Of a stretch of 64,000 bases of DNA, positions 8,477 to 16,581 are shown piece by piece. Each line of letters opens with the position of its first letter. The stretch's first letter is position 1. Both the position numbers and the translations under genes were made by a program. The notes beneath the pieces were generated by a model. That model ran no database searches. It saw only the letters and a list, made by a program, of their open reading frames with translations, and was not told the origin of the DNA. This DNA is from Stenotrophomonas_A sp035629025 (GTDB lineage Bacteria; Pseudomonadota; Gammaproteobacteria; Xanthomonadales; Xanthomonadaceae): positions 11,177 to 75,176 of the forward strand of contig DASPIU010000051.1 of NCBI GenBank assembly GCA_035629025.1, written 5' to 3'.

Positions 8477-8905
8477 CTACAGCGCGGCGTTGGGCGGCAG
8501 TGTGATCACGGTGACGCCGTCGATCATCGCCACGACCTTGCCGTCGCCGTCGGAGACCAGCGTGGCAGCGGGTGGGCGATCTGCCGGGCCCGGGCAGCCG
8601 ACGAGGATGGTGGTGTGGTCGAGGAAGTCTGCGACTGCCGGGGTTTCGCCCAGGCGGCGGCAGGGGTCGCCTGGATTGGGGTAGCCGTCGCCGAAGGGGC
8701 GGAGGGTGGCGGGCCAGGTGAAAGATGACGAGCTGTTCGTGGCCGAGTCCTGGGCATTGGCGGTGGAGCTGGTTGAAGTCGCGGCGGTGGGGGCGCCGGT
8801 GGCTGCTGCGCCTTGATGGATGTCGCGCTGGCAGGCGCATAGCAAGGTGGCGGCTATCAGTGCGGGGACGGCGAGGCGCGTGTGGATCGCGGAGAGAGGA
8901 CGCAT
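8477..8905 (-). CDS. Small putative lipoprotein
   Basis: A 142-residue protein with a lipoprotein signal: a short basic start, a hydrophobic run LAVPALIAATLL and the lipobox LCA/C. A low-complexity Ala/Thr/Ser linker (residues about 32-60) leads to a compact C-terminal domain with GDPCRRLGE and TILVGCPG, whose two cysteines may form a disulfide. An upstream start at 8971 is less likely because the lipoprotein signal begins at 8905. It stands alone upstream of the GH13 promoter region. I recognise no functional family. Confidence 0.65.
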   Translation of the reverse strand: MRPLSAIHTRLAVPALIAATLLCACQRDIHQGAAATGAPTAATSTSSTANAQDSATNSSSSFTWPATLRPFGDGYPNPGDPCRRLGETPAVADFLDHTTILVGCPGPADRPPAATLVSDGDGKVVAMIDGVTVITLPPNAAL

Positions 8906-9091
8906 CGGAGCACTCTGCAGGATGTGGGATGCCGGTGGATTATTCCGCTGGGTACATGGGCTTGGCGTCACGATGGTGTGTCTGCGGATCGCCTAGCCTC
9001 GGTGCTTGGAACGTTGTCTTCACCTGGGCGCGGCGTGGTCTTACGGAGTGGATGGTCAGGCTGGTGGTTCCTGGAGCATTGGAGGACCATC

Positions 9092-9268
9092 ATGGCTACT
9101 CGCGAAAACCCGCAGCAGGATCAGAGTTCCGGCGTTGGCGAACAGAACCGCGAACCTAAGACGCCGAATGGCGGGCTCAATGAAGAGATTGGGGAGCTGG
9201 AGCCGGATGCGGCGGAGGATGAGGATGAGTTGCCGGGGAAGGCTGGGGGTGGATTGGTTGGGGGTTGA
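9092..9268 (+). CDS. Small acidic protein of unknown function (58 aa)
   Basis: ATG 9092 stands 6 bp after GGAGGA. The 58-residue product is highly polar: an N-terminal Gln/Asn/Ser-rich half, then the acidic ELEPDAAEDEDELPG and a Gly-rich end. It is almost certainly disordered and has no membrane segment or cysteine. I know no function. The good ribosome-binding site and marked composition make it more than a chance frame. Confidence 0.6.
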   Translation: MATRENPQQDQSSGVGEQNREPKTPNGGLNEEIGELEPDAAEDEDELPGKAGGGLVGG

Positions 9269-9304
9269 GGGTAGTACCTCTCTTCGGCCTGAAGATCGAA
9301 ACTG

Positions 9305-9332
9305 AAAAAGCCGGCTCAGGGCTGGCTTAGGT
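9305..9332 (-). terminator. Probable terminator of the accessory block
   Basis: On the minus strand, AAGCCAGC/GCCGGCTT forms a stem with small bulges followed by TTTTTC. It lies about 210 bp past the stop of the ATPase gene. Nothing else between 9333 and 9545 is convincingly coding; a 27-codon minus-strand frame occurs there (about 9376-9459). Confidence 0.5.
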
Positions 9333-9545
9333 AGCTGGACTTGCACCACCGAGTCAGCGGGTGGCACAAGCGGGTCAGGTGAAGGATGCCAGGAGCGGCT
9401 CGTTGTGAACGCGAGCCGCCTGGGTCATGCCAGCGAGCCGGCGCCAGTCGTTGCCCATGCGGCCGCCGGCGGGGGAGGGGAATATTTGGCGCCCGACAAG
9501 CTGGCCGAGGCTGTCGCTAAGATCTGCTAATCCTAGCTGGCCCTG

Positions 9546-11036
9546 TTAAATCTGCACGATTTGGATTAGCGGCTCAGATACTTCTCCTACCGCCTCGACG
9601 CCCCACAATGCCTGCATTAGGGACTCCCCAAGATACTCCTTCAGCTGGCCTGACGGCCGCGACCTGCCTATAGCAGCGCCTACTCGTGCAGTCCAATGAA
9701 CATTCTTTGGATCCAGGACCGAGGAAATCTCGTTTATAACCGCCTTGAGATCAGCGCTTTTCCGATCCCACTCCGGCGCACCTGCCAGGATTCCCGCCTT
9801 CTCACCAAAAGCAGGAGACTTTTCCACCAACAGTTCGACTGCTTGTTCCCAAGAAAGGCCAAGGTCGCCAAGAACCTCGTCTGTAATATAGAGGTTCTCA
9901 GCCTCACGGCACTCAAGAACAAGATATGGAACGAACGTTTGGGGATATTGCCGACTCGGCCTCGGTGCCACCTTGTCTCCGTCCAGCAAAGCATAGCCAC
10001 TCGGCGTTCCGTCGTTGTCGCGTATCGCACACATGACACGTTCGAGTGCGCGCTGAAATTTAATCACTTCGTCGCTGCCGTGTGCAGGAACGACAGCGAT
10101 GCGGACTTGGTGCCGACGCGGAACCTCGCTCCATAGCCGATAGTCATCGTCCCCCTCGACGATAAGGAGTGGAGACCCGAATAGCGCTCCCATTAGCGCA
10201 TGTCCGCCCAGGCAAGAAGAAATCTCTCTCACATGATGGGTCACTTCAACGGCAGCGAAATCCCGTTGAGACTTGGTCAAATAGATGAGACCGACCTTTT
10301 CCGATCCGAACTGTGCAATTGCCGCTAACAGAGCGGTACTGTGGGAGGAGATGACAAGCTGGACGCCATAAATCTCGACCAACTTCACCAAAAAATATGC
10401 TAAGCGAACAAGCAGGTCTGGGTGGATATGGGCATCTGGCTCGTCAAGCAATATCACTCGCTTCTCTGCCCCGTTGACCTCCCAGCTGGCAGCTGCAACA
10501 AGCATGTCAACGCCCATCCAGAGCAACTGAGCTTCACCACTGCTCAGCTGATCAATGCTGTTAAGTGGCCCTCGCTCTATGTGGACCATCCGTAGAGGAT
10601 TAAGCGGATGATTGCTTATTGAGACAGAAAATTCGGGCAGCAGCTGAGCGATAAGCTCTTCAATCTGGGCCGGGCTTCCAGCCACCCGTCCGTCGCCACG
10701 AGCGTTCCCTCGGAGCATCAGATATCCGTGCACCCTAGCCAACACACGCTGGCGATAGTCTGAAAGAAAGTTCCTATTGTGATACTGATGGCGAGTCTCA
10801 ACTTCGAGCTCCTGCTGAGACACGTGAGGCGCGAAACTTATCTCCCCAGTTCGCTCGGGAACGACATAGTGGGTCACCAGCGGGTTTGCGTCGCGCCAGG
10901 CACGAAGAAGCAGGCTCTTCCCCGCGCCGTTTTTACCGAATATGACAGTTATGTCCTTGAGTTTGGTGAGCCTGATCTGCCCGCCGCCAAGAAACCCCGA
11001 ACGATCGACATCGATATTTTCCCAGAAAATAGTCAC
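9546..11036 (-). CDS. OLD-like ATPase with Toprim domain (putative nuclease)
   Basis: A 496-residue protein joining an ABC/SMC-type ATPase to a Toprim nuclease domain, the layout of OLD-family proteins. Seen: Walker A GKNGAGKS (34-41), ABC signature LSSGE (164-168), Walker B VILLDEPDAHIHP (194-205), switch His in SSHS (about 232), then Toprim LIVEGDDD (Glu294) and LLDGDKV (Asp352, Asp354). The GTG start at 11036 follows AGGGGGGG. OLD proteins act as single-gene phage defence or as the nuclease part of defence systems such as Gabija. No UvrD-like helicase or reverse transcriptase partner is next to it. The gene is less GC-rich than its neighbours, which suggests transfer. The substrate and a true defence role are inference. 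Confidence 0.8.
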   Translation of the reverse strand: MTIFWENIDVDRSGFLGGGQIRLTKLKDITVIFGKNGAGKSLLLRAWRDANPLVTHYVVPERTGEISFAPHVSQQELEVETRHQYHNRNFLSDYRQRVLARVHGYLMLRGNARGDGRVAGSPAQIEELIAQLLPEFSVSISNHPLNPLRMVHIERGPLNSIDQLSSGEAQLLWMGVDMLVAAASWEVNGAEKRVILLDEPDAHIHPDLLVRLAYFLVKLVEIYGVQLVISSHSTALLAAIAQFGSEKVGLIYLTKSQRDFAAVEVTHHVREISSCLGGHALMGALFGSPLLIVEGDDDYRLWSEVPRRHQVRIAVVPAHGSDEVIKFQRALERVMCAIRDNDGTPSGYALLDGDKVAPRPSRQYPQTFVPYLVLECREAENLYITDEVLGDLGLSWEQAVELLVEKSPAFGEKAGILAGAPEWDRKSADLKAVINEISSVLDPKNVHWTARVGAAIGRSRPSGQLKEYLGESLMQALWGVEAVGEVSEPLIQIVQI

Positions 11037-11267
11037 AGACCCCCCCTATATCCCCGGCTTACAAGTCAAGGCTTGATCGAGCTGCGAGCACGCTTCTTGC
11101 GAGTGGCACCAGTCAACTTGCGAGTCAGCCCAGCACCTATCCTTCAGGCCAATTGCCGAAACTGACGAGGAGGACGTTATCCGTCCCGTCGTTGTTCCAG
11201 AGCCGCGCCAGGTTCCAACTTCGGCAATTACGCCCATAGGAGCGGCAACCGACGAGATGCAATCTTC

Positions 11268-11651
11268 CTAGCGCAAATACCTTGTCTCAGAAAAATCCGT
11301 TGGGATCCTTCCTGAGACGAATAGATGCGACCCATCGGGCGACAGCAAGAGGTTTCCTATGCCGTGACCGACTGCCACCGTCGTTACGGCCTCTTGCAAC
11401 TCGATCTCAAGTTGCGAGTGGGGCCACGCAAGTATCTCGCTTCTGTTCGTCGCCCCAAACGCTGACGTGTCGAACCGCCGCTCGCCGCTCAGCCAGAGGA
11501 TCGCACCGCCCCTGTTCTATGCATCAGCCGAACGGACGACGAGACCCATAACCGATGAACCGGCGCAGCGCCCGACGTTGAGAACGACGCTTCCCGTCTC
11601 ACACTCCGGCAAGCTTACGGAGTGGAATTTCGCTGGAGCTGCAATAGCCAT
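11268..11651 (-). pseudogene. Small gene interrupted by an in-frame amber codon
   Basis: ATG 11651 follows GGAGGCACT at good spacing. The frame reads 44 codons (MAIAAPAKFHSVSLPE...) to a TAG at 11517-11519. It then continues protein-like for 82 codons (GGAILWLSGERRFDTS, ..GIGNLLLSPDGSHLFVSG..) to a TAG at 11268-11270. LLSPDGSHLFVSG resembles a blade of a beta-propeller repeat. I read this as one about 127-codon gene with a premature stop; the first half alone could still be made. The 231 bp between it and the ATPase gene hold only a 63-codon continuation of the same frame (11046-11237), possibly more of the same broken gene. Confidence 0.4.
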
Positions 11652-11749
11652 AGTGCCTCCGCAGTGACGGAACTAATGAGTGTATCTAACCCGTTCTGAC
11701 GACAGCCAATCGCTTGAGACCGCCTTCCGCCACCCACGCCTTCGGATCG

Positions 11750-12538
11750 TCAACGAGCCCTATCAAACAGCCAAGTCGTAATCGCACCGAGAGCCCCAGC
11801 GATAACAACACCCCAAAGAATCTTGCTGCGAAGATCTGCCCTAGCCGCAAACTTCGCCGACTTCTTGCCGATGAAAAAATCGCTGCCTGGATACAGGTAT
11901 CCAAACAATCGCGAGGGAACTCCCGACATCAAAACAACGAGAAAAACGAAAAAGCCTGCAAATGGCCACGCAAAAACCTCGTCCACCCTCTCCATCCTAG
12001 AGCTGATGAGGAAGTTCAGCTTCTCGTTGACATCCTTGCTATTCAAGATGTCCGTGACCGCATGAGACTTCGAGCTGAGCGAGAGCGCAAAATAGCCAAA
12101 AGTAGTTGCAGCGACACCGGTCATGAGCACTAGCGGCAATACCCTAAGCGCACCTCCAGATGGCAACCAACGGAAGGTCATCACCTCGTGTTCTACATAT
12201 GCCTTAATGTCGTTACTTAGCAGGAACACCGCATCGCGGTCGTCGCCTTGTATTCGCAACGCCGCTCCTTCCTTCGCGTCAAACACCAGCCGAAAGTCGA
12301 GCTCATCGCCTGTGCTAGCGAAGTCGATGCCAGTGATCTCCGCGGAAGGCCCATTCTCTTCTGCACAAACCTGATCGACATCGGTCGTCGAGTAAGCGAA
12401 GGAATCCCTCCGCCTCACGAATATCGTTCTCTCATAGCTCACCGGCACTCGACCCTTCACGATCTCGTTTATCTTGCGAATGTGCTCTTCGAAGAGAACA
12501 AATCGCCCGGCGAATTCGTGCTTAACATGAGCCCCCAT
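11750..12538 (-). CDS. Membrane protein of unknown function
   Basis: A 262-residue product. ATG 12538 follows AGGAGGGG closely and is preferred to a start at 12682. The first about 150 residues look soluble (KHEFAGRFVLFEEHIRKINEI, then an acidic stretch). Hydrophobic segments follow at about 160-185 (LRVLPLVLMTGVAATTFGYF), 215-240 (FAGFFVFLVVLMSGVPSRLFG) and at the very C-terminus (ILWGVVIAGALGAITTWL). I recognise no family. It is on the same strand as the OLD-like gene 0.7 kb downstream, with lower GC than the flanks, so the two may have arrived together next to tRNA-Val. Any shared function is speculation. Confidence 0.65.
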   Translation of the reverse strand: MGAHVKHEFAGRFVLFEEHIRKINEIVKGRVPVSYERTIFVRRRDSFAYSTTDVDQVCAEENGPSAEITGIDFASTGDELDFRLVFDAKEGAALRIQGDDRDAVFLLSNDIKAYVEHEVMTFRWLPSGGALRVLPLVLMTGVAATTFGYFALSLSSKSHAVTDILNSKDVNEKLNFLISSRMERVDEVFAWPFAGFFVFLVVLMSGVPSRLFGYLYPGSDFFIGKKSAKFAARADLRSKILWGVVIAGALGAITTWLFDRAR

Positions 12539-12645
12539 ACCCCCTCCTTGGCGTCTGCCATCAATGAGAACATGACAGAGCCCATGGGTGCCAGCGAATG
12601 TCGTTGACGGCAGAACTTTTTTTGCAGGACGGTTGCAGGAAACAA

Positions 12646-12671
12646 AAAAGCCGACCACTCGGCCGGCTTTT
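12646..12671 (-). terminator. Terminator downstream of tRNA-Val
   Basis: On the minus strand, AAAAGCCG and CGGCTTTT flank a short loop and the right arm runs into TTTTTT. It lies 40 bp past the tRNA 3' end. Confidence 0.75.
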
Positions 12672-12710
12672 ATCCGATCCATCTTTCCCCTGATTCCTCA
12701 GGTACTTAGA

Positions 12711-12785
12711 TGGTGGGCGGTACAGGGTTCGAACCTGTGACCCCTACCATGTCAAGGTAGTGCTCTACCGCTGAGCTAACCGCCC
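12711..12785 (-). tRNA. tRNA-Val (anticodon GAC)
   Basis: A 75-nt tRNA with encoded CCA. The acceptor stem GGGCGGT/ACCGCCC is fully paired. The anticodon stem CTACC/GGTAG encloses TTGACAT, giving GAC (valine), and the T-arm carries GGTTCGAACC. The accessory block at 9.5-12.6 kb lies directly downstream of its 3' end, a common insertion position, but I found no duplicate of the tRNA end there. Confidence 0.97.
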
Positions 12786-12921
12786 GGTATGCCCGGCAAC
12801 ACATTGCGCGTTGCGGGGCGCGCATTCTAGCCCGGCCGCCCAATCCAGGGCAATAGCCCGGCAGCGCCAACGCATCCGCCCTAACCACCTCCCTCACCCA
12901 TCACCACCACCCGCCCAACCC

Positions 12922-14943
12922 TCAAGCCAGGCTGGCCGCCTTCAGCTTCTGGATCTGGTCGCGGATATTGGCCGCCTCCTCGAACTCCAGGTCGCGGGCG
13001 TGCTGGTACATCTGCTGTTCCAGGGCCTTGATCCGGTTGGCGATCTCGGCCGGGCCCAGCGCGTGGTACTGCGCCGGCTCCTCGGCCACGATGCGGCGGC
13101 CCTTGCCTTTGCCCTTGCCGCGGCCGCTGCCGCCCTCGTCGCGCGCGCCTTCCATGATGTCGACGATCGGCCGCGCCACCGACTTGGGCACGATGCCGTG
13201 CGCCTCGTTGTACTCGACCTGCTTGGCGCGGCGGCGGTCGGTCTCGTCGATGGCCGCCTTCATCGAGCGGGTCATGTTGTCGGCGTAGAGGATCGCCTTG
13301 CCGCGCAGGTTGCGCGCGGCGCGGCCGATGGTCTGGATCAGCGAACCGGTCGAACGCAGGAAGCCCTCCTTGTCCGCGTCCAGGATCGCCACTAGCGACA
13401 CCTCCGGCATGTCCAGACCCTCGCGCAGCAGGTTGATGCCAACCAGCACGTCGAACTTGCCCAGGCGCAGGTCGCGGATGATCTCCACCCGCTCCACGGT
13501 GTCGATATCCGAGTGCAGGTAGCGCACGCGGATGCCGTGCTCGCCGAGGTATTCGGTCAGGTTCTCGGCCATGCGCTTGGTCAGCGTGGTGACCAGCACG
13601 CGGTCGCCCATCTTGATGCGCAGGTTGCACTCGCTCATCAGGTCGTCGACCTGGGTGCCGACCGGGCGGATTTCCACCTCCGGGTCGATCAGGCCGGTCG
13701 GCCTCACCACCAGCTCGGTGATTTCCTCGCCCGACTCGCGCAGCTCATACGGGCCCGGCGTCGCCGACACATAGATGCTGCGCGGCGAACGCGCCTCCCA
13801 TTCCTCGAAGCGCAGCGGGCGGTTGTCCAGCGCCGACGGCAGGCGGAAACCGAACTCCACCAGCGTTTCCTTGCGCGAGCGATCGCCCTTGTACATCGCG
13901 CCGATCTGCGGAATCGTCACGTGCGACTCGTCCACCACCAGCAGGGCATCGGCTGGCAGGTAGTCGAACAGGGTCGGCGGCGGCTCGCCCGGCGCCTTGC
14001 CGGTGAGGTGCCGCGAGTAGTTCTCGATGCCGTTGCAGAAGCCGACCTCGGCCATCATCTCCAGGTCGAACTGGGTGCGCTGCGCCAGGCGCTGCGCTTC
14101 GACCAGCTTGTTCTGCGCGTACAGGACCTCCAGGCGCTCCTTCAGCTCTTCCTTGATGGTGTCCACCGCGCTGAGCGTGCGCTCGCGGGTCGTCGCATAG
14201 TGGGTCTTCGGGTAGACCGTGTAGCGCTGCAAGTTGCGCAGGGTTTCGCCGGTCAGCGGGTCGAACAGGGTGAGCTTCTCGATGTCGCCGTCGAACAACT
14301 CGATGCGCAGGGCCTCGGTGTCCGATTCGGCCGGAAACACATCCACGACCTCGCCGCGCACGCGGAATGCGCCACGGGTCAGCTCGAACTCGTTGCGGGT
14401 GTATTGCAGATCGGTGAGATGCCGGATCAGCTGGCGCTGGTCGATGTGCTCGCCCAGCGACAGGATCAGCCGCAGCGACAGGTAGTCTTCCGGCGCGCCC
14501 AGGCCGTAGATGGCCGACACGGTCGCCACCACCACCGCGTCCCTGCGCGACAGCAGGGTCTTGGTCGCGGCCAGGCGCATCTGCTCGATGTGTTCGTTGA
14601 TCGAACTGTCCTTCTCGATGAAGGTGTCCGACGAAGGCACGTAGGCTTCCGGCTGGTAGTAGTCGTAGTAGCTGACGAAGTACTCCACCGCGTTGTGCGG
14701 GAAGAACGCCTTGAACTCGCCGTACAGCTGCGCCGCCAGGGTCTTGTTTGGCGCCATCACCAGCGTCGGCTTCTGGATCTGCTGGATGACGTTGGCGATG
14801 GTGTAAGTCTTGCCCGAGCCGGTGACGCCAAGCAGTGTCTGCTTGGCCAGGCCGGCCTCGAAATTCGAGGACAGGCGCTCGATGGCCTGCGGCTGGTCGC
14901 CGGACGGTGAGTACGGGGAGACGAGCTGGAAGCGGTCGCTCAT
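12922..14943 (-). CDS. uvrB: UvrABC excision repair protein UvrB
   Basis: A 673-residue DNA damage-recognition helicase of nucleotide excision repair; it loads onto lesions with UvrA and recruits UvrC. Seen: Walker A GVTGSGKT (39-46), the beta-hairpin YYDYYQPEAYVPSSDTFIEKD that clamps DNA, VDESHVTIPQ, SATPGPYEL, helicase motif VI QTIGRAARN, and the C-terminal UVR coiled coil (LEQQMYQHARDLEFEEAANIRDQIQKL) that binds UvrC. The length is normal. The ATG at 14943 follows GAGGTGCTT. It is a single gene, and I see no clear LexA box upstream. Confidence 0.98.
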   Translation of the reverse strand: MSDRFQLVSPYSPSGDQPQAIERLSSNFEAGLAKQTLLGVTGSGKTYTIANVIQQIQKPTLVMAPNKTLAAQLYGEFKAFFPHNAVEYFVSYYDYYQPEAYVPSSDTFIEKDSSINEHIEQMRLAATKTLLSRRDAVVVATVSAIYGLGAPEDYLSLRLILSLGEHIDQRQLIRHLTDLQYTRNEFELTRGAFRVRGEVVDVFPAESDTEALRIELFDGDIEKLTLFDPLTGETLRNLQRYTVYPKTHYATTRERTLSAVDTIKEELKERLEVLYAQNKLVEAQRLAQRTQFDLEMMAEVGFCNGIENYSRHLTGKAPGEPPPTLFDYLPADALLVVDESHVTIPQIGAMYKGDRSRKETLVEFGFRLPSALDNRPLRFEEWEARSPRSIYVSATPGPYELRESGEEITELVVRPTGLIDPEVEIRPVGTQVDDLMSECNLRIKMGDRVLVTTLTKRMAENLTEYLGEHGIRVRYLHSDIDTVERVEIIRDLRLGKFDVLVGINLLREGLDMPEVSLVAILDADKEGFLRSTGSLIQTIGRAARNLRGKAILYADNMTRSMKAAIDETDRRRAKQVEYNEAHGIVPKSVARPIVDIMEGARDEGGSGRGKGKGKGRRIVAEEPAQYHALGPAEIANRIKALEQQMYQHARDLEFEEAANIRDQIQKLKAASLA

Positions 14944-15090
14944 GAAGCACCTCGGAAACGATCGCTCAGTATAGCGACGCCGCGATGACGGCTGCGCGAG
15001 GCGTTTCCCTATGGGCCAGGCCAGAGCCGGCCGATGCCCCGCGCGCCCCGCGCGGGCGAGGCTGGGACGGCCTGTTCACGGACTCCGCCA

Positions 15091-16581
15091 ATGCGCCGCC
15101 CTTCCGGTTTCACAGTGCTCGAATTGCTGATCACGCTAGCCATACTTGCGGTCCTGGCGACGTTCGCGGTGCCCGCGTTCCGAACCAGTCTTGAGCGGCA
15201 ACGCATCAGCGGCGCCCTGTTCCTGATCAGCGCCCAGTTCGCCTCGGCCCGCATGACGGCAATAACCAGCGGCGAGGTAGTCAGCCTGTGCCCTGCACAG
15301 GGACAGGATGCCTGCCGCGACGACAGCGACTGGAGCGGCGGCTGGTTGATGTTCAAGGGCCGGCGACGGACAACCCAGCCGCCCGGGCCCGAAGCAGTAT
15401 TGCGCGTAATGCCGCGGCCAGCCCACCCTTCCCTGCGCGTGTACTCCAGCGCCGGGCGCCGCGCCCTGCATTACCTGCCCGACGGGCGCAGCGCCGGCAG
15501 CAACCTGCGGATGCGCCTGTGCCTGGACGGGCGGTTGCGCGGCGAGGTAGTGGTCAACAACCTCGGGCGGGTGCGATCGCGGCGATTGCCGGGGTGGCAG
15601 GCATGCGCGTCGGCTGCCGAGCTGAAAGATTCATTGGAACGCCAGGGTCAGTACCCGCAGCGCCTCGCGGGAGCGCCGGTCGCTGAGCGCGCTGTACAGC
15701 ATCACGTCCTGCGCCGGAATCGGCGGCAGCGACAGGCTCTTCTCCACATCCACGGTGCCAGACGGCGCCGCCCGCCGTGCCAGCACCGCCACGGCCAGAC
15801 CGGCTGCCGCCGCGGCTCCCAGGATCGCCGCGCCCTTGCCGACAAAGACCTCTTGCCAGTCGATGCCGGCCTTGTCGAGCGCGCGAACCGCCGCAGCGCG
15901 AACGCGGCACAACTCGCCCTGCGTGGCCAGTGGCAACGGTTGACCTGCGCGCAGCTCCCAGCCCAGCGCTGCGAACCAGGCAAAGGATTCAGCGAACGCC
16001 GCCCTGCCCTGCTTGCGACGATCCTCCGGACGCAGCACCAGCACGGCATCGAGCCGGCCCTGTTCGTGCGCCTGCATCAACTCGCGCGTGCCGGCCACGT
16101 GCATCTCGACCAGCAGGTTTGGGTCATGGTCGCGCATCCGTCGCAACAGCGCGGAAAGCTCGCGACCAACCAGCTGATGGCTGATGCCAACGGTGAGCCG
16201 GCGCTGTTCGGTATCGAAAGCGGCCGCGGCGCGGTCGTGGCTGGAAATCAGCTCGCGTGCCATTCCCAGAAAGGCCAACCCCTCGGTCGAAAGACGCACC
16301 TGTCGCGGCGTGCGCTCCAGCAGGCGCCGTCCAAGTTGCTCCTCCAGCCGGCGCAACTTGAGGCTGATTGCCGATTGCGTCGTACCAAGCACTTCAGCAG
16401 CCCGGGTGAAGCTCTGCAGGTCCGCAGCCAGCACAAAGGCCCTGACCGCATCCACATCCATCGCCTTCATCGGAGATACATTCGATTTTCAAATGATAGA
16501 TATCTCTATAAATCTATTTTCAGCATCATGCAAGCGGCATACGCTCCGCCAGGTTCACCCCATCCGAGGAGCTTGCTATGA
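15091..16581 (+). CDS. GspH/FimT-like pseudopilin with an abnormally long open frame
   Basis: The first about 180 residues are a clear GspH/FimT pseudopilin: the type III signal SGFTVLELLITLAILAVLATFAVPAF with the Glu at +5, then a beta-rich domain with a C..C pair (SLCPAQGQDAC) and LNNLGRVRS-like VVNNLGRVRS. Such proteins normally end near GRVRS...C, which here is about 15606. Instead the frame stays open for nearly 1 kb, antisense to the whole LysR gene, to TGA 16579-16581 (496 codons). In the next frame a TGA lies at 15623-15625, so a one-base frameshift near the end of the gene would explain the lost stop. Only residues 1 to about 180 are likely to be real protein. It stands apart from the other pilin genes. 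Confidence 0.55.
   Translation: MRRPSGFTVLELLITLAILAVLATFAVPAFRTSLERQRISGALFLISAQFASARMTAITSGEVVSLCPAQGQDACRDDSDWSGGWLMFKGRRRTTQPPGPEAVLRVMPRPAHPSLRVYSSAGRRALHYLPDGRSAGSNLRMRLCLDGRLRGEVVVNNLGRVRSRRLPGWQACASAAELKDSLERQGQYPQRLAGAPVAERAVQHHVLRRNRRQRQALLHIHGARRRRPPCQHRHGQTGCRRGSQDRRALADKDLLPVDAGLVERANRRSANAAQLALRGQWQRLTCAQLPAQRCEPGKGFSERRPALLATILRTQHQHGIEPALFVRLHQLARAGHVHLDQQVWVMVAHPSQQRGKLATNQLMADANGEPALFGIESGRGAVVAGNQLACHSQKGQPLGRKTHLSRRALQQAPSKLLLQPAQLEADCRLRRTKHFSSPGEALQVRSQHKGPDRIHIHRLHRRYIRFSNDRYLYKSIFSIMQAAYAPPGSPHPRSLL
15631..16470 (-). CDS. LysR-type transcriptional regulator
   Basis: A 279-residue LysR regulator. The helix-turn-helix is MDVDAVRAFVLAADLQSFTRAAEVLGTTQSAISLKLRRLEEQLGRRLLER, followed by an effector domain that starts RRLTVGISHQLVGREL. 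A second ATG three codons in (16461) is equally possible. It diverges from the lipocalin-like gene with 107 bp between them, and a T-N11-A-type inverted repeat sits there, so it probably controls that gene. Its 3' end converges on the GspH/FimT-like gene and overlaps the abnormal extension of that frame. Confidence 0.9.
   Translation of the reverse strand: MKAMDVDAVRAFVLAADLQSFTRAAEVLGTTQSAISLKLRRLEEQLGRRLLERTPRQVRLSTEGLAFLGMARELISSHDRAAAAFDTEQRRLTVGISHQLVGRELSALLRRMRDHDPNLLVEMHVAGTRELMQAHEQGRLDAVLVLRPEDRRKQGRAAFAESFAWFAALGWELRAGQPLPLATQGELCRVRAAAVRALDKAGIDWQEVFVGKGAAILGAAAAAGLAVAVLARRAAPSGTVDVEKSLSLPPIPAQDVMLYSALSDRRSREALRVLTLAFQ
16494..16512. promoter_or_regulatory. Putative LysR box upstream of the lipocalin-like gene
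   Basis: ATAGATATCTCTAT (16496-16509) is an inverted repeat (ATAGA-N4-TCTAT) in an AT-rich island of an otherwise GC-rich region, midway between the divergent LysR and lipocalin-like genes. It has the size and symmetry of a LysR recognition site. Confidence 0.5.

Noticed and set aside
9376..9459. 27-codon minus-strand frame (MGNDWRRLAGMTQAARVHNE...)
   Set aside because: It reads protein-like but is too short and has no clear ribosome-binding site; could be a gene relic.
11282..11551. 89-codon plus-strand frame
   Set aside because: Arg/Ser-rich, no ribosome-binding site, and opposite to the more protein-like minus-strand frame with an amber codon.
13513..14910. Long plus-strand frame opposite uvrB
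   Set aside because: Codon bias mirror of uvrB; composition rich in Arg, Gln, His and Ala with no motif.
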